A stretch of 64,000 nt of DNA from Cerioporus squamosus (taxonomy: Eukaryota > Basidiomycota > Agaricomycetes > Polyporales > Polyporaceae), in NCBI GenBank assembly GCA_022592435.1, contig JABYQS010000120.1, positions 51,377 to 115,376 on the forward strand, given 5' to 3'. The notes under the pieces are model-generated. The model did not search any database and was not told the origin of the DNA. It saw only the letters and a program-made list of their open reading frames with translations. The position numbers and the translations under genes are program-made. Below are positions 11,775-22,765 of this stretch, in pieces; positions within the stretch are counted from its first letter, which is position 1; every line of letters starts with the position of its first letter.

Positions 11775-12427
11775 TTAGGACATGAGCAACCGCTCAGCGA
11801 CACATCGGGGGCGGAGACGGAGTGAAGTGACCCAGGTGCTGCTCCTTCACATAGGTGGAGAACGGAGGTGTTAGCGCATCGTAGACCGTGGGGTGTCTGA
11901 CAGTATGATAGCCCGTGCGTGTGGATTAGCAGTGTACTCGAGATGTAGGATATCAGGTGGAAGCAGCATAACAGTCGGAAGTGAGTGGTGTTTCGAGGTT
12001 GGTGAGAGCTAAATGCAAGTCCCACCGTCAGCCTGGTAAGTCAGAAGCCTCAGGTAGATCTTATCTTATCTGCCAACACCGAGTACCCGAGCCGCACCTT
12101 GGCCGCACTGTACTGCCTTCGCGCAGCTGTCAGTGTGACAACTCTGGCTGAAGTTGGAACGTTACTAGTACACTTGACAGTCAAGTTCGACATTCTGCAG
12201 TAATCAGGTAGGAAGCTTTGAAACACACGCACTTATAATTCTGACCAGATGGACTCGTAGTACCAGTGGCATCGCGGTCGGTGCAACCTGCCACGAGCAA
12301 TCTGTCGTGACTCGTCTACGAGTGGAGGATCATAGGCCTTGACATACCCTCTTGGTTGTACTCAATCAGCCAACATCAGCAATCAAGGAATCAGCTCTTA
12401 GCCCCAGTGCTCTCAGACAGACGCAGG
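11775..12427. other. intergenic with a second GATA-site pair
   Basis: No gene was recognised. At 12056-12072 the sequence AGATCTTATCTTATCTG holds two TTATC cores (GATAAGATAAGATC on the minus strand). It mirrors the array in front of BolA2 and lies about 360 bases before the next gene. Confidence 0.4.
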
Positions 12428-14248
12428 ATGCCCACATTCGCAGGTGAGCGGCAATCTGCGCAGAGCCTCGACATACTCACACGCAACCATCGCGAACTCT
12501 AAACTTCCTCATAACTACCACCGCACCATGCTAGAGCTACGCAACAAGGCGGCCAAGATGGCGGATGCCACAGGGTCGAAGATCACGAACACCAAGGACC
12601 GTATGCAAAGCCAGCCGAGCAAGAAGATCAACTGGGATCCGGACCACGTCAAGCCCAAGCCTCCTCCGCCTCCGAAACCGCCAATGCCGCCTCCTCCGCC
12701 ATCGCGGACGTCGTCGGGGAGTAGTATCTCGACGAAAGCCACTTCTCAAGCAAACAAGGTGAAGCCTCCCGTGCCAGTGCGGCGGGCTGGTTCGTCTGCA
12801 AGCGCTGCATCGTCCTTGACCCGCCCAGTCAGCCAAGCCAGCCACAGCAGCAGCACATCCCTCGGCGTGCCTCCGGGTCCGCCTCCTATCATCCGTCGTG
12901 AAACTCGTCCCGACTCTGTCTCCCCTCCGCCAGCGTATCCGAGCAGTGCCTCACTGCCCCGGATCACAGAACCACAAGCTGACGAGGCTGATATCGACCG
13001 CATCGACTGGGCAAACCTGTCGCCGGAGGACAAGCAGACCTTCTTCAGCTGGCTGGACGAGTTTTTTGCGCGGTATCTGCATGTGGCTATCCCACCTCGT
13101 ACGACTGCAGATACCGTGCAACATGTCAAAGTTCCTCCTGGCGCACGTACTCCTTCGCCTATGACCGGTTCGGTACGTCAGAGGCGTGCATTGAGATGTA
13201 CTTTGTTAGCTGAATGCTTTTCCGTCAGCCCCAGGTCTCTAGGACTTCCCGTCCGAAGACACCTCCCCGACCGGCGACCGGCGGCCCGTCAGCCGCCGAT
13301 CCTGCCGCCTTCACTATGTCCTACCCGCCTCCCACAGAGCACGGTTCCGCCGGCGCTGACCTTGCGCACTACTTTTCCCCGCATACCCATTGGCCATCAG
13401 CATGGTACACCGACGGAGACCGGATGGCCCCGCCTCTCAAGGGCAACGGTCATATGACGTATGCAGGCTGGTGGGAGTCCAACGGCACGACCCAGACCGT
13501 CTCTGGCGGAGTTCTCTTCTCAGACCTCAGCATGTGCTGGTACTCCGTCTCGTGGCCGCAGACAGCCCCTCCCAACCACGACGCGAACGACAGCCGTACC
13601 GTCCGCCGCAGTGCGCGGTATCTCCCACCGCCGTCGCCCTGGCCTCGTGAGCAGCTTATCGACGCACACGAGACGTATGGAGAGACAATCGCAGGGTTCG
13701 CGGAGAGCTTCGAGGATGGGGGCCAGCCATGTGCCCGGGGCGAATGCTGGGATCTCGCGAACGAGGCGCTCAAGTATTTCGAGCAGTACGACTACGTGCC
13801 GAAGCCGGTGCCGAGTACCTCGCGCACACATGGGCACCTCATCTACGAAGGCAAGGCGACGGATAAGGGCGAGACGCAGATGGGCCGCTGGCGCGGGGGC
13901 GACGACCGCGTGCGCCGCGGAGACATCGTCGAGTGGCGGAGTGCGCGGGTCGGGACTGGGCCGCTGTCGTGGGCGATGCTGGGCAACCCGGACCACACGG
14001 CGGTCATTGTGAGCGACATGGTGCCGAAGACGGGTGTGGCGGACGGGGTGATGGTGCGGCCGGCGAAGATGGGCACGCTGGAGGTCATCGAGCAGAGTCT
14101 AGGTAAGCCGCCGAGGCGGGCGCGGTACGATCTCTCCCAGTTTCAGGAGGGAGAAGTGTGGATCTACCGTCCTGTGGGCTTGGAGGCGTACGTAGGCACG
14201 CTCCTTGGACCGACGTGTCCTGAAGGCTTGAATGCGTTGAGCGTATGA
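12428..14248 (+). CDS. BBC1/AIM3-like actin-patch protein
   Basis: This protein of 557 residues is likely tied to actin patches and endocytosis. The exons are 12428-12443, 12535-13172 and 13229-14248, all in phase. The joined N-terminus MPTFAELRNKAAKMADA matches the short basic helix that opens fungal BBC1-like proteins. A proline-rich region with polyproline runs (KPPPPPKPP, MPPPPPS) could bind SH3 or profilin partners. The C-terminal about 300 residues form the domain that Pfam places in AIM3/BBC1, a papain/NlpC-like fold. It keeps a possible Cys-His pair in GECWDLANEAL and GNPDHTAVIVSD. No SH3 domain is seen, unlike yeast Bbc1. The family call comes from the N-terminus, the Pro-rich middle and the C-terminal domain together. 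Enzymatic activity is unproven. Confidence 0.7.
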
Positions 14249-15282
14249 TGCGTTTCGATGTTGATTGGGTTGGGGAACCTCCCTATGGCGTGGAACTGTT
14301 ATCCCCATAACCACTCTGAATACGTCGAACCTGTCCATGTGGTACTACATACTAGTAGTCTAGTACGGGAAGAGGTTGTCAATGCGCATCATGCGCGCAA
14401 CCTTGGGCAAGCGGCAGGAGGCTCTGCAGAATTCCGGACCGGAGGGCCACGTGCTTCCGGTAGTACGCTGCCATCAATTGCTTGCAAGTCTTTCGCTCCT
14501 CCTCTTCCCTTCCTCACCTTGCTTGTCTTCGGATATCTAAGTGTCGAGTATCCTGGACCAAAGGACCTCTCAAAACGGCTGACAAGTCTGCTCGCGCGTA
14601 TCGACCATCCGCGTCAAGAGCCTCGTTCGAGGCGCCTGACACCGGCGTGCGCAGATCATGGACGACGTCAACCTCAAGTATAAGGTCGACGAGGTCCTCG
14701 AAGAGAGTGTGGCAGGAGCCAGAGCTGTGAGGTACTTGAAGATGGCGTCAATGACCTGCTGTAGTGACGCATTTCTTACGACTCGCCTCAGGTTTCGAAA
14801 CTGACGCGACATTATTCCTCCCGCACGGCAGATTACTTATGACGCTGGTATACACTTCGCATGAGTGGTGTGTATCTGCCCCATCTCGTATGCTCCCACC
14901 TAGGACGCCATCTTGCGATCGTATTGAATGCTTCCCTTGAAAAAAGGGTCTTCTCGTAACGGACTGGTCGAAACAAAGCCACCAAGGCTTGCTCGGCAAA
15001 TGCCGAACCAGCCGGGTTCTCCAATATTCCTCTCCAACAACTCCATCTCGATTATAGTCGGTTGGAAACGCCCTTTTACAGTATTCGAGGAGGTGAGTGG
15101 GGACTTGACGTCAACGTCGTCAGCTACGGTGAGCTGCGGTACCAGGACAGACGTATATAAAGCCCAAGCTGTCGAGGACGTGTCTTCACAAAGTTCTCTT
15201 CCTCATCTACCCAAACATCTCATTCTCAACTTACAACGACTTCACGAACCTCACGAATAACAACACTCTGTCCTTACTCAAC
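14249..15282. other. intergenic; possible tiny gene and SMP promoter
   Basis: No conserved family was recognised. A very small two-exon model can be drawn from ATG 14658 (MDDVNLKYKVDEVLEESVAG), an intron from about 14727 (GTGAGG) to about 14792 (CTCAG), and a stop near 14840. It is only about 40 residues and unsupported by homology. A TATA element for the next gene is listed separately. Confidence 0.3.
15154..15162 (+). promoter_or_regulatory. TATA box of first SMP gene
   Basis: TATATAAAG lies 129 bases before the ATG at 15283, a common distance for well-expressed basidiomycete genes. Confidence 0.4.
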
Positions 15283-16206
15283 ATGTCGTCTGTGAACGCT
15301 GGTCACATCTCTGCGGCTGCCCACCAGGACGCTGAGTACGTGAAGCAGGAGCGCGTCGACCTCAACTCGATCGGCGAGGGTGAGTAGTGTTTGTTCTACG
15401 CTCTCGATGACTGCAGGTACTGATTACTCCTGTGTCTTTATACAGCCGAGGCTCGTAAGCTCATGTCCGACGAGCACAAGGCTCTTGGCTACCGCCCACC
15501 GCCGGGTTCTCTCGCTTCCGAGGCTCAGTCTGCAGCGGCGAAGCACCCCGACGCATCTGCTGGTGTCGACAAGTCTACCCTGGCTCGTGCTGCGCTTGCA
15601 GATGCTACGAAGATAGCGTCTGGCGCCCACGCTGGACAGCTGGACCTTCAGAACGTCGGCAAGGGTGTGTATCCTCCGTTCCTCCACGAGACACGGCATC
15701 GCTGACGGATCTTTGCAGATGAAGCTCGCAAGCTTATGTCTGAGGAGCACCGTGCACTCGGTTATCGTCCACCTCCAGGCTCCCTTGCCGCGACCGCTCA
15801 GTCAGAGGCAGCTAAGCACCCTGATGCTTCGACGGGTGCTGACCCCGCAACCCTCGCGCAAGCGGCGCTGGAAGATGCGAAGAGGATTGAGGCTGAGCGC
15901 AGTGGCGCACAGCTCAACCTCGACACCATCACTGCTCCTGAGGCCCGTGCCCTGCAGTCCGAGGAGCACAAGACGCTCGGACACCGGCCCCCTGCGGGCT
16001 CCGCCGCCGCCCAGGCGCAGAGCATCGTTGACGCTCGCGCGCAAGTCCCGGTGACAAAGGAGCTGGCGGCGTCGCTCGAGTCGCAGGAGCACAAGGCGCG
16101 CGGGCACCTCCCTGAGAGCGGCACGATCGCTCCGGTTGCACAGAGCCTGGCGGACAAGAATGCGCAGGACGGCGGTGAGAGGAAGCTTGGTGATGTCGGC
16201 TTGTGA
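15283..16206 (+). CDS. SMP (seed maturation protein) repeat protein 1
   Basis: This encodes 267 residues from three exons (15283-15379, 15446-15664, 15719-16206). It has tandem copies of an about 70-residue unit opening EARKLMS-EHKALGYRPPPG and continuing SLA-EAQSAAAKHPDAS. Two copies are close, a third (SEEHKTLGHRPPAGSAAAQAQ) is more divergent, and the C-terminal one (SQEHKARGHLPESG) ends in LADKNAQDGGERKLGDVGL. The Ala/Gly/Gln-rich pattern matches the SMP domain (PF04927), known from plant seeds as a LEA-like desiccation protein and widespread in Agaricomycetes with unknown role. The protein has no cysteine-rich part, signal peptide or membrane segment, so it is probably a soluble cytosolic protein. 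Paralogues lie at 21193 (+) and 53650 (-). Confidence 0.8.
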
Positions 16207-16578
16207 AGCTGCCGGGCTTTGAGGATACCGACAACGACCGTGCTAGAGAAGTAGGCATATCATTCAACCGCTGTATCATAGTCATAGCATTTCGTCTGCT
16301 GGACCTCGCCAATGTATCATAGTCGCATTGTTTCTGTCATTCCTGATCGCGAGTATGAATGGCCTTTCTGCCTCAAAAGCGTGAAGTTCGGAAAACCCTT
16401 TGATTGGCGTGCAAATTCCCATTGAGCGCTTGATCAACTCTCTTGTGCGCACCATCCACAACCACTGTCGAAGGTCACATCACATTCGTCCAGACTCCAT
16501 CCCGGTACGCTTGATGGGTAGTGCCCTCCAAAGCTAGCACTCACCTCGAATCCGCAGAGGTGAACTACTTACTTACTT
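16207..16578. other. intergenic, promoter of F-box gene 1
   Basis: No gene was recognised. A short ACTT repeat (about four units) sits just before the F-box start near 16567. Confidence 0.4.
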
Positions 16579-18342
16579 ATGGCAGCAGTGGCGCCAAGTG
16601 CCAGCGATTCAGTGCTGCACAACGTCGACATCGTCGGTATCATCCTCCAAGCACTATGTTCGGATGAAGACCCAGAAGAAAACCGGACAATCTGTGCTCG
16701 TGTGGCGCGTGTGTGCCATTCGTTCGCGTACGTCGCGCTGCCGATCGTCTGGAGGCGGTTGGGCGATTTCCTCCCGCTGTGGACGATCTTTCTGCCTGAC
16801 AACGTGCCGCCTCTGGAGAAGGCTACCCGTCTGATTCAGACGGAACAGTACGAACAGAGGACGAATATTATAAAGATAGTAAGTGTCAAATGGTAATGAC
16901 CCGGTGTGTCATCGAACGACAAAGACTGACTCGTAGACTTGTCGTTGTAGGTGAAAGAAGCAAAACTCTATCAGGAAGCTCCACGCTGGAGACGGTTCCT
17001 CCGGTACGCGTCCTACGTCCAACGACTGGACTGCGGCTGTTACTCCGAAGGGGAGATCGATCTGCTGCGCTCAGTCAGCGCACACAACAAGGGTCGTACG
17101 TTCCTCCCGGCGTTGAGGTGCTTGACGTGGGCAGGAGATGAAGAGGGCGGGACCACGTTGGCCTTGTTGTCCTCCGCTGCCCTCTCCGAGTTACGGTTGA
17201 ACGCGCATGATGTACTCGACAAGCCGCACAACATCGAGCAGGTCGTTTCTCTGTTGCCCTCGTACTTCCCCGCCCTCCACACGTTCATATTTGCCCAAAT
17301 CGCACCTACCGCCTCAGACGACACGCGTGTGTTCGTAAACGCGCTCACAGGCTTCAAGAACCTGCGTGCCCTGCGCATCGACTCAAACGCCCGCACGCTG
17401 GATGAATCCTTGCTTCGACAGATCTTCGCTTCCCTACATCTCGAGGACCTTTACTTTTGGCCCGGAGACTTCATCGGGGACTCTGAAGACCTGACTCTGT
17501 CCAGTCCGATAGAGGCGCCATATCTGCGATCCCTGGAGGCCAAGGGTGCCGCGGTGGATATGATCATGGTCCTCGTCAATCTGGAAGCCCCTGTACTGGC
17601 CACGTTCAAGTTCGAGAACTACTTCTTCGACGCAGCACCGACCCACATGTCGCTTGTGTGCAAGACGATCAGCGCGCTGTTCTCCCCTACGCTGAAGAGC
17701 CTGTCCCTCGGCATGCAGTCGCCGTTCGAGGAACCCGAAGACCTCGAGATGGTGGACCTGATTCAAGATATCCTCCACCCTATCCTGTCCATGTCGCAGC
17801 TCGAGCGCTTGTCGTTCGTCTATCCGATGGAGCCGGGCGCAATTCCTATCGATGTCCAAGACGAAGACATCGCGCTCCTTGCGCGCAAGCTGCCGAACCT
17901 CAAGTTCCTCGAACTCCTATATGATTCCCCGGACGAAGATGATGATGACGATGATGACGCAGTGCCTCCGCCTCTCTCGGCGATGTCTCTTGTCTACCTC
18001 GCGCAGCACTGTCCGCGCCTGGAGGAGCTGCACCTGCAGGTTGTTGACACCGACCTGGAAGACCTCACCGTGCCTACGTCGGCACCTACGCCGTCGCATC
18101 CGCTGCGGGTGCTGGCGATTCGCGATCCGGACTTCGAGAGCCAAGCAGACGCTATGGCGGGTTCCTCCAGTTACTCGACCGACTGTTCCCGAACCTCCGT
18201 GCTGCTGCTCCTTCCCGCGTGCTGCCCAAGAGTCTGCAGCCAGATGAGCTCTCGTATCTCTACGATATTGGAAGAGGATGGAAGTGTTCCGCCGCTGCTG
18301 GGTCAAGGAATGTTTTCGTCTGTACTTAGGTCCCCGGGATAA
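16579..18342 (+). CDS. F-box/leucine-rich-repeat-like protein 1
   Basis: This is probably a substrate-binding subunit of an SCF ubiquitin ligase. The N-terminal F-box-like segment (VLHNVDIVGIILQALC, RVARVCHSFAYVALPIVWRRL) is followed by irregular Leu-rich repeats typical of Agaricomycete F-box proteins (SELRLNAHD, FKNLRALRID, LEDLYFWPGDF, PNLKFLELLYD, PRLEELHLQVVDT). The exons are 16579-16878 and 16951-18342. An acidic run of eight Asp lies near 17938-17960. Compared with its tandem paralogue, one base is missing near 18155. The ancestral C-terminus (GFLQLLDRLFPNL and on to SYLYD) continues in another frame and ends at 18330, while the actual frame runs into an unrelated Ser-rich tail. That is either a sequencing error or a recent frameshift affecting the last about 60 residues. 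The targets cannot be inferred. Confidence 0.7.
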
Positions 18343-18828
18343 AGATCTGCGGATAACGGTCAAAGAACAAGGGACGCGGAAGGATGCTGTACGTAGCTTC
18401 GGGGTCGGTGGGCTAGCCGTTGTCGACATGTAGGAGAACTTGAAATAGGACTCTGGTTCCAGTTCATGCAGTTATTGGTCGTCCGGTCTTTGCGCCACCT
18501 TGTCGAAGTATCATATGCATGTTATATCCTGCCACTTCTTCATTCGAACGCGAGCTCGAGATCATAGCTGTATAGATTGTGCCCAACCACTGACTGTGGT
18601 GTCAGTCTTGAGATGATGTACCCGAATTGCCCGAGATATTCGGGCGCTTCACCTCAACAGGTGCTTTTTTCTGTACCACCACCACGAGGTACCAACGTCC
18701 AACGCCCACTTGTACAATTCGGACTCGCTCATCCAGATACGCCATGGTAAGCGATCTTATACTTGCTCTTGCAAGGAGCCACTGCATAGGTATGAGACTA
18801 ACCATCAAAATCGCGCATACAGTCAACT
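18343..18828. other. intergenic between tandem F-box copies
   Basis: This is a spacer between the duplicated F-box genes. It holds the promoter of the second copy, and no other gene is recognised. Confidence 0.4.
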
Positions 18829-20611
18829 ATGGTGTCACCGCCACTAGATGCCCGCAGCTCTGTCCTCCACAACGTCGACATCCTCGCCGATGTATTCGAC
18901 GAGCTCGATTGGGACGAAGACATAGCTGCCTCGCGTGTTACCTCTGCTCGTGCTGCGCGCGTGTGCCACGCGTTTTGCGTACGCTGTGCTGCCCAAACTC
19001 TGGAGACGGCTGCCCGACTTCGCCCCGCTCTGAAACCTCCTCCTTCCTGGTATTGTGCTTGGGAAGACACCTTCGCAGTTGGCGTTGTATTGTTACGAAA
19101 GACTTGATTTGATTAGTATGGTCAGTGCTGGCTATGGCAGTGTCTGCCCCACCATCACTAATTGCGACACTTATATGCATCATGATTGCTCCTTGCACTA
19201 TAGATCAAGAACACCAGCTCTTCCGGGATACACTGCGCTGGGAAAAGTTCCTCCGTTACGCGTCTTATGTCCAACGACTGGACAAACCCGCTTCATGAAG
19301 GGGGAGGTCGACTTACTGCGCTCGGTCATCGCGTTTCACAACCATCATACGTTCATGCCAACGCTGAGGCGCCTAGCGTGGGCGCAAGACGAACAGAGCC
19401 GCAGCGGAACCACCTTCAGTTCTCTGTCCTCCACTTCCCTTGTCGAGTTACATCTGCACGACGAGTATACGATTTGGATGCACGATCAGCACAAGACCGC
19501 CACCACGGAGCTCGTGACGCTTCTACCATCGCAATTCCCCGCCCTGCAAAAGTTGGTGTTTGTTCTGTCCAGACGCAACGCGTGGTACAATGTCGCCATC
19601 GTCACTTCTCTAACAAGCATGAAGCGCTTGCGATCCCTACGGTTCGACTCGACGTACCGCGTTCTGGACTACACTCTACTGCGACAGCTCTTCGCATCGC
19701 TTCCCCTCGAGCACCTCTACTTCTGGATCGCGGACTTTGACGATTCCGCTCGTTCATGGTCCATACCCGCCCACATCTGCGATCCCTGGAGTGCAAAGGC
19801 CACGTGGCGGATATGGTGGCGTTTCTCCCTTATCTGCATGCGCCTTCCCTCACTGCTATGAAGTTCGAGAGCTTGTTCAAGGCGACGCCGGAGCAGGTCT
19901 CGTCCATATGCACGATAATCAATGAGCCGTCCTTCTCGGGAGTAATGAAGAGCGTATCTACTGGCCCTGCGACTGTCGTTCGAGGCACCTTCAGGTCTGG
20001 ACCCGGTGGCCGACCCATCCTCAGACCTACCAGCGGTCGACCTGCTGCGAGATGTCCTCCGCCCTGTCCTCTCCATGCCGCATCTCGAGCATTTGTCGTT
20101 CGTCTACCCGAAGCGGATCGCGGTCACGGACGAAGATATCGCTACGCTCGCACGAGCTCTTCCGAATCTCAAGTACCTCGAGATCATATACACGCCGGGG
20201 GCAGGCGACAATGATGAGCACCTCCCCGCGCGGCAGTCTCAGGCTCTCTCGATGGCGTCCCTCATCCATCTCGCGCAACACGGTCCGTGTTTGGAAGAGC
20301 TGCACCTGTACACCCTGAGGACCGACCTGGTAGCCGTCTCTACACCTGTGTCGTCACCTAGTACGCCGCCTCACCCGCTACGACTGCTGACGCTCCGCGA
20401 CCGGAATTTTGAGGAACAAGTTGACGACATGATCGGGTTCCTGCAATTTCTCGACCGTCTGTTCCCGAGGCTTCAGTCTACTGGTCAGCGCCATGCGATC
20501 CCCATGAGCTTGCGACCCGAAGATGTCTCGTACATGTACCATTCGCCGATCACATGGGGGCGCTGCGGTGCTGCTGGGGGGAGAAACATCTTCCGATTCG
20601 TATCCTCTTAG
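18829..20611 (+). pseudogene. degenerate tandem copy of the F-box/LRR gene
   Basis: It aligns by eye from end to end with the intact copy at 16579: VLHNVDILADVFDELD, ARVCHAF, LRYASYVQRLD, GEVDLLRSV, LEHLYFWIADFD, MPHLEHLSFVYPKR, PNLKYLEIIYTPG, IGFLQFLDRLFPRL. The frame is broken repeatedly. There is an extra T near 18975 (HAF to AYAVLPKLWRRL). A TGA near 19034 sits where copy 1 has Trp (APL-stop-NLLLPG versus LPLWTIFLPD). Further shifts lie near 19295, 19755 and 19960. The last third is open from about 20006 to 20611 and keeps the C-terminal frame that copy 1 has lost. The in-frame substitution stop argues for a true pseudogene and not only assembly noise. Confidence 0.7.
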
Positions 20612-21192
20612 CGTTTCGATTGCTGCGACTGAAGGTCTGTGGATTGCGGTCACTTGCGGAGGATGGAAGGGGAGGACGCTTGGCGATGGCTGCGGGGCCG
20701 TGGTCACGGAGTGCGATGTGCTACGTAGGCATGTCTCACCATCTCGCCATGGTAGCGTGAAGGCTGAGCCGACAACACGGCGTCGACGCGACTCGAGTGC
20801 GCGGCAGCGTGAGTGTGACCGTGATGCGCAGCAGCACGTGCGTGTGACGGCTGGCGTTTTGGGGGGGCGGGGCCACTGACGCGGTGCGCCACCAGCTCCT
20901 GATCGGTAGGTTGCGCGCAGGCTTGCTCCAGACTTGCTCATGCGCTCGCAGCGGGTGACGGCGTCTGCAGCTGCTCCACTGTTTCCCGTCGCGTCGCCCA
21001 CCCCACATAAGCCATGGCCTCGCCGCCCCTCCCCCCCGCTCATCCTCAACCTCCTCCCACTGCGATAAGACTCCCTCCCCCAGACCACTAGTCGTATCTG
21101 TGCTCGACCTCTCCTCTCACATCCAGTCCAGAACCTCTTCCACAGCACGACGACAGCGACACGACGACGACGAAGACATCCACAGCGACGAG
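20612..21192. other. intergenic, promoter of SMP gene 2
   Basis: GC-rich spacer. The long antisense frame across it has an Arg/Ser-rich composition typical of non-coding shadows. No gene was recognised. Confidence 0.35.
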
Positions 21193-22765
21193 ATGACCGC
21201 GACCACGGAGACTGCGCCCATGATGACGATTGAGGTTCCCGTCGTGACCGGGGACGTCCTCCGTGCGATTGATACCCCCGTTGTGCCTCCTCCGACCGCG
21301 TCCCCGCCCGCGGTGTCGACGACCGCCACTGCCGCGAAGAAGAGCCACCGGCGCACGTCGAGCTCTGCCTCCGAGGCGACGAAGATGAACGGACACCGCC
21401 GGACGTCCAGCGCTGCGTCGGATATGGCCAAGGCTGCGGGCATCGACGTCGAGGCCGTTTCGATGGGTACGTCATACTGCGCCCCTGTCCTGCGAAGAAT
21501 GAAGTGACTCAATGTATGCGCGCATTCCAGCTGAGGCGCGCAAGATCATGTCTGAAGAACACAAGATTCTGGGGTTCCGTCCGCCCCATGGCTCGTTCGC
21601 GGCCGAGATCCAGTCCATGGCCGCCAAGCACCCGGATGGCAAGCCTGGTGCTGCGATTGACACGGGAAAGCTGAAGGAGATTGCCAGAGAGGACGCGCTC
21701 CGCATCCTGTGAGTGCTCGTGTTGGCGTGGAACTTTCATGTGTGCTAACCCACACACAGTGCGGAGCGCAAGACAAGCACCGGCGCCGATAAGGATGCAC
21801 TTCCGAACGGCACGAAGGCGACTAATGGCAACAGTCTCCACACCGCACCCGCGAGGCACTCGCCTCCCAACCCCGGCATCAACCTCAACACGATTAGTGC
21901 TGGTATGTACTGCATGTTACCGGTGATGAGAGCCTCTGTTCACTTTCGACGTTGTAGCGGATGCTCGGGTCCTCATGTCGCACGAGCACAAGGCGCTTGG
22001 GTACCGCCCACCGCCGGGTTCGCTTGCGGCCGAGGCTCAGAGTGCCGCTGCCCGTCATCCTGAGGGCGACGGCACGCACCTTGATGACAACACGCTGCGC
22101 GAGATCGCTGTTCGCGACGCGGAGCGCATCAAGGCTGACCGCGAGCTGAACATGGTTGGCGAGGTCAACGTCAGCGCTCTCAGCAAAGGTTCGTTTCGTG
22201 TCAGCTCACAAGAGTATGTGGTACTGACAGCGGTTCATACATACCTTCAGACGGCGCATCAGAGGTTCAGTCTGCAGAGCACAAGGTCCTCGGCCACCGC
22301 CCGCCTTCTGGCAGCCTGGCAGCTGAGGCGCAGAGCGCGGGAGACAAGCACCCCCAAGGCGGCACGTTTGACCCGACCGCGAACCCAGTCGCGCTGGAGG
22401 CGGTGAAGGACGCGGCGCGGAAGGAGGGCGAGGAGCTGCGCGAGGCGGAGCAGAAGGCGGAGTAAGCAGCCTCTTATAAGTCGATCGTGTATGATTAGTG
22501 TACGATATTGACGCGTGTGCTTCCTTCTTTGTCGTGTGTGCGTTTGCGTAGCAGGTCCCCCACGCCCACCCCGGAGAGGAGCTTGAAGGAGACTGGGATC
22601 CAGAGCGGCCCGACGACAACGACAAAGGTGACGGTGGACGACGCGGTGCAGACCGAGCCGCTGACGGAGGCGCCGCCGAGTGAGAGGCGTGGTGTCAAGA
22701 CTCCCCCGCTGCACAGGAGCGAGACGGGGGACTCGGTGGAGATCGTTTGTGAGGTGCTCGCGTAG
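21193..22765 (+). CDS. SMP (seed maturation protein) repeat protein 2
   Basis: This is a paralogue of the gene at 15283. The N-terminus is a disordered Thr/Ala/Pro/Ser-rich region (HRRTSSSASEATK, HRRTSSAASDMAK). Three SMP-type units are separated by introns: SEEHKILGFRPPHGSFAAEIQ, SHEHKALGYRPPPGSLAAEAQ and SAEHKVLGHRPPSGSLAAEAQ. A charged helix follows (EEGELREAEQ-like), then a Thr/Pro/Glu-rich tail ending VEIVCEVLA. The last intron (donor at about 22460) ends in a tandem TAGCAG acceptor, so Asp-Arg or Glu could be made at the junction. If it is not spliced, the protein would end at the TAA about 22462. The start at 21193 is the first ATG in frame with the coding signal. The two SMP genes bracket the F-box pair. 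Confidence 0.75.

Noticed and set aside
14658..14840. Two-exon micro-gene
   Set aside because: Only about 40 residues, plausible splice sites but no homology; kept as a note in the intergenic entry.
20378..21475. 365-codon minus-strand frame
   Set aside because: Arg/Ser/Trp-rich composition and overlap with the F-box pseudogene and SMP2 on the other strand.
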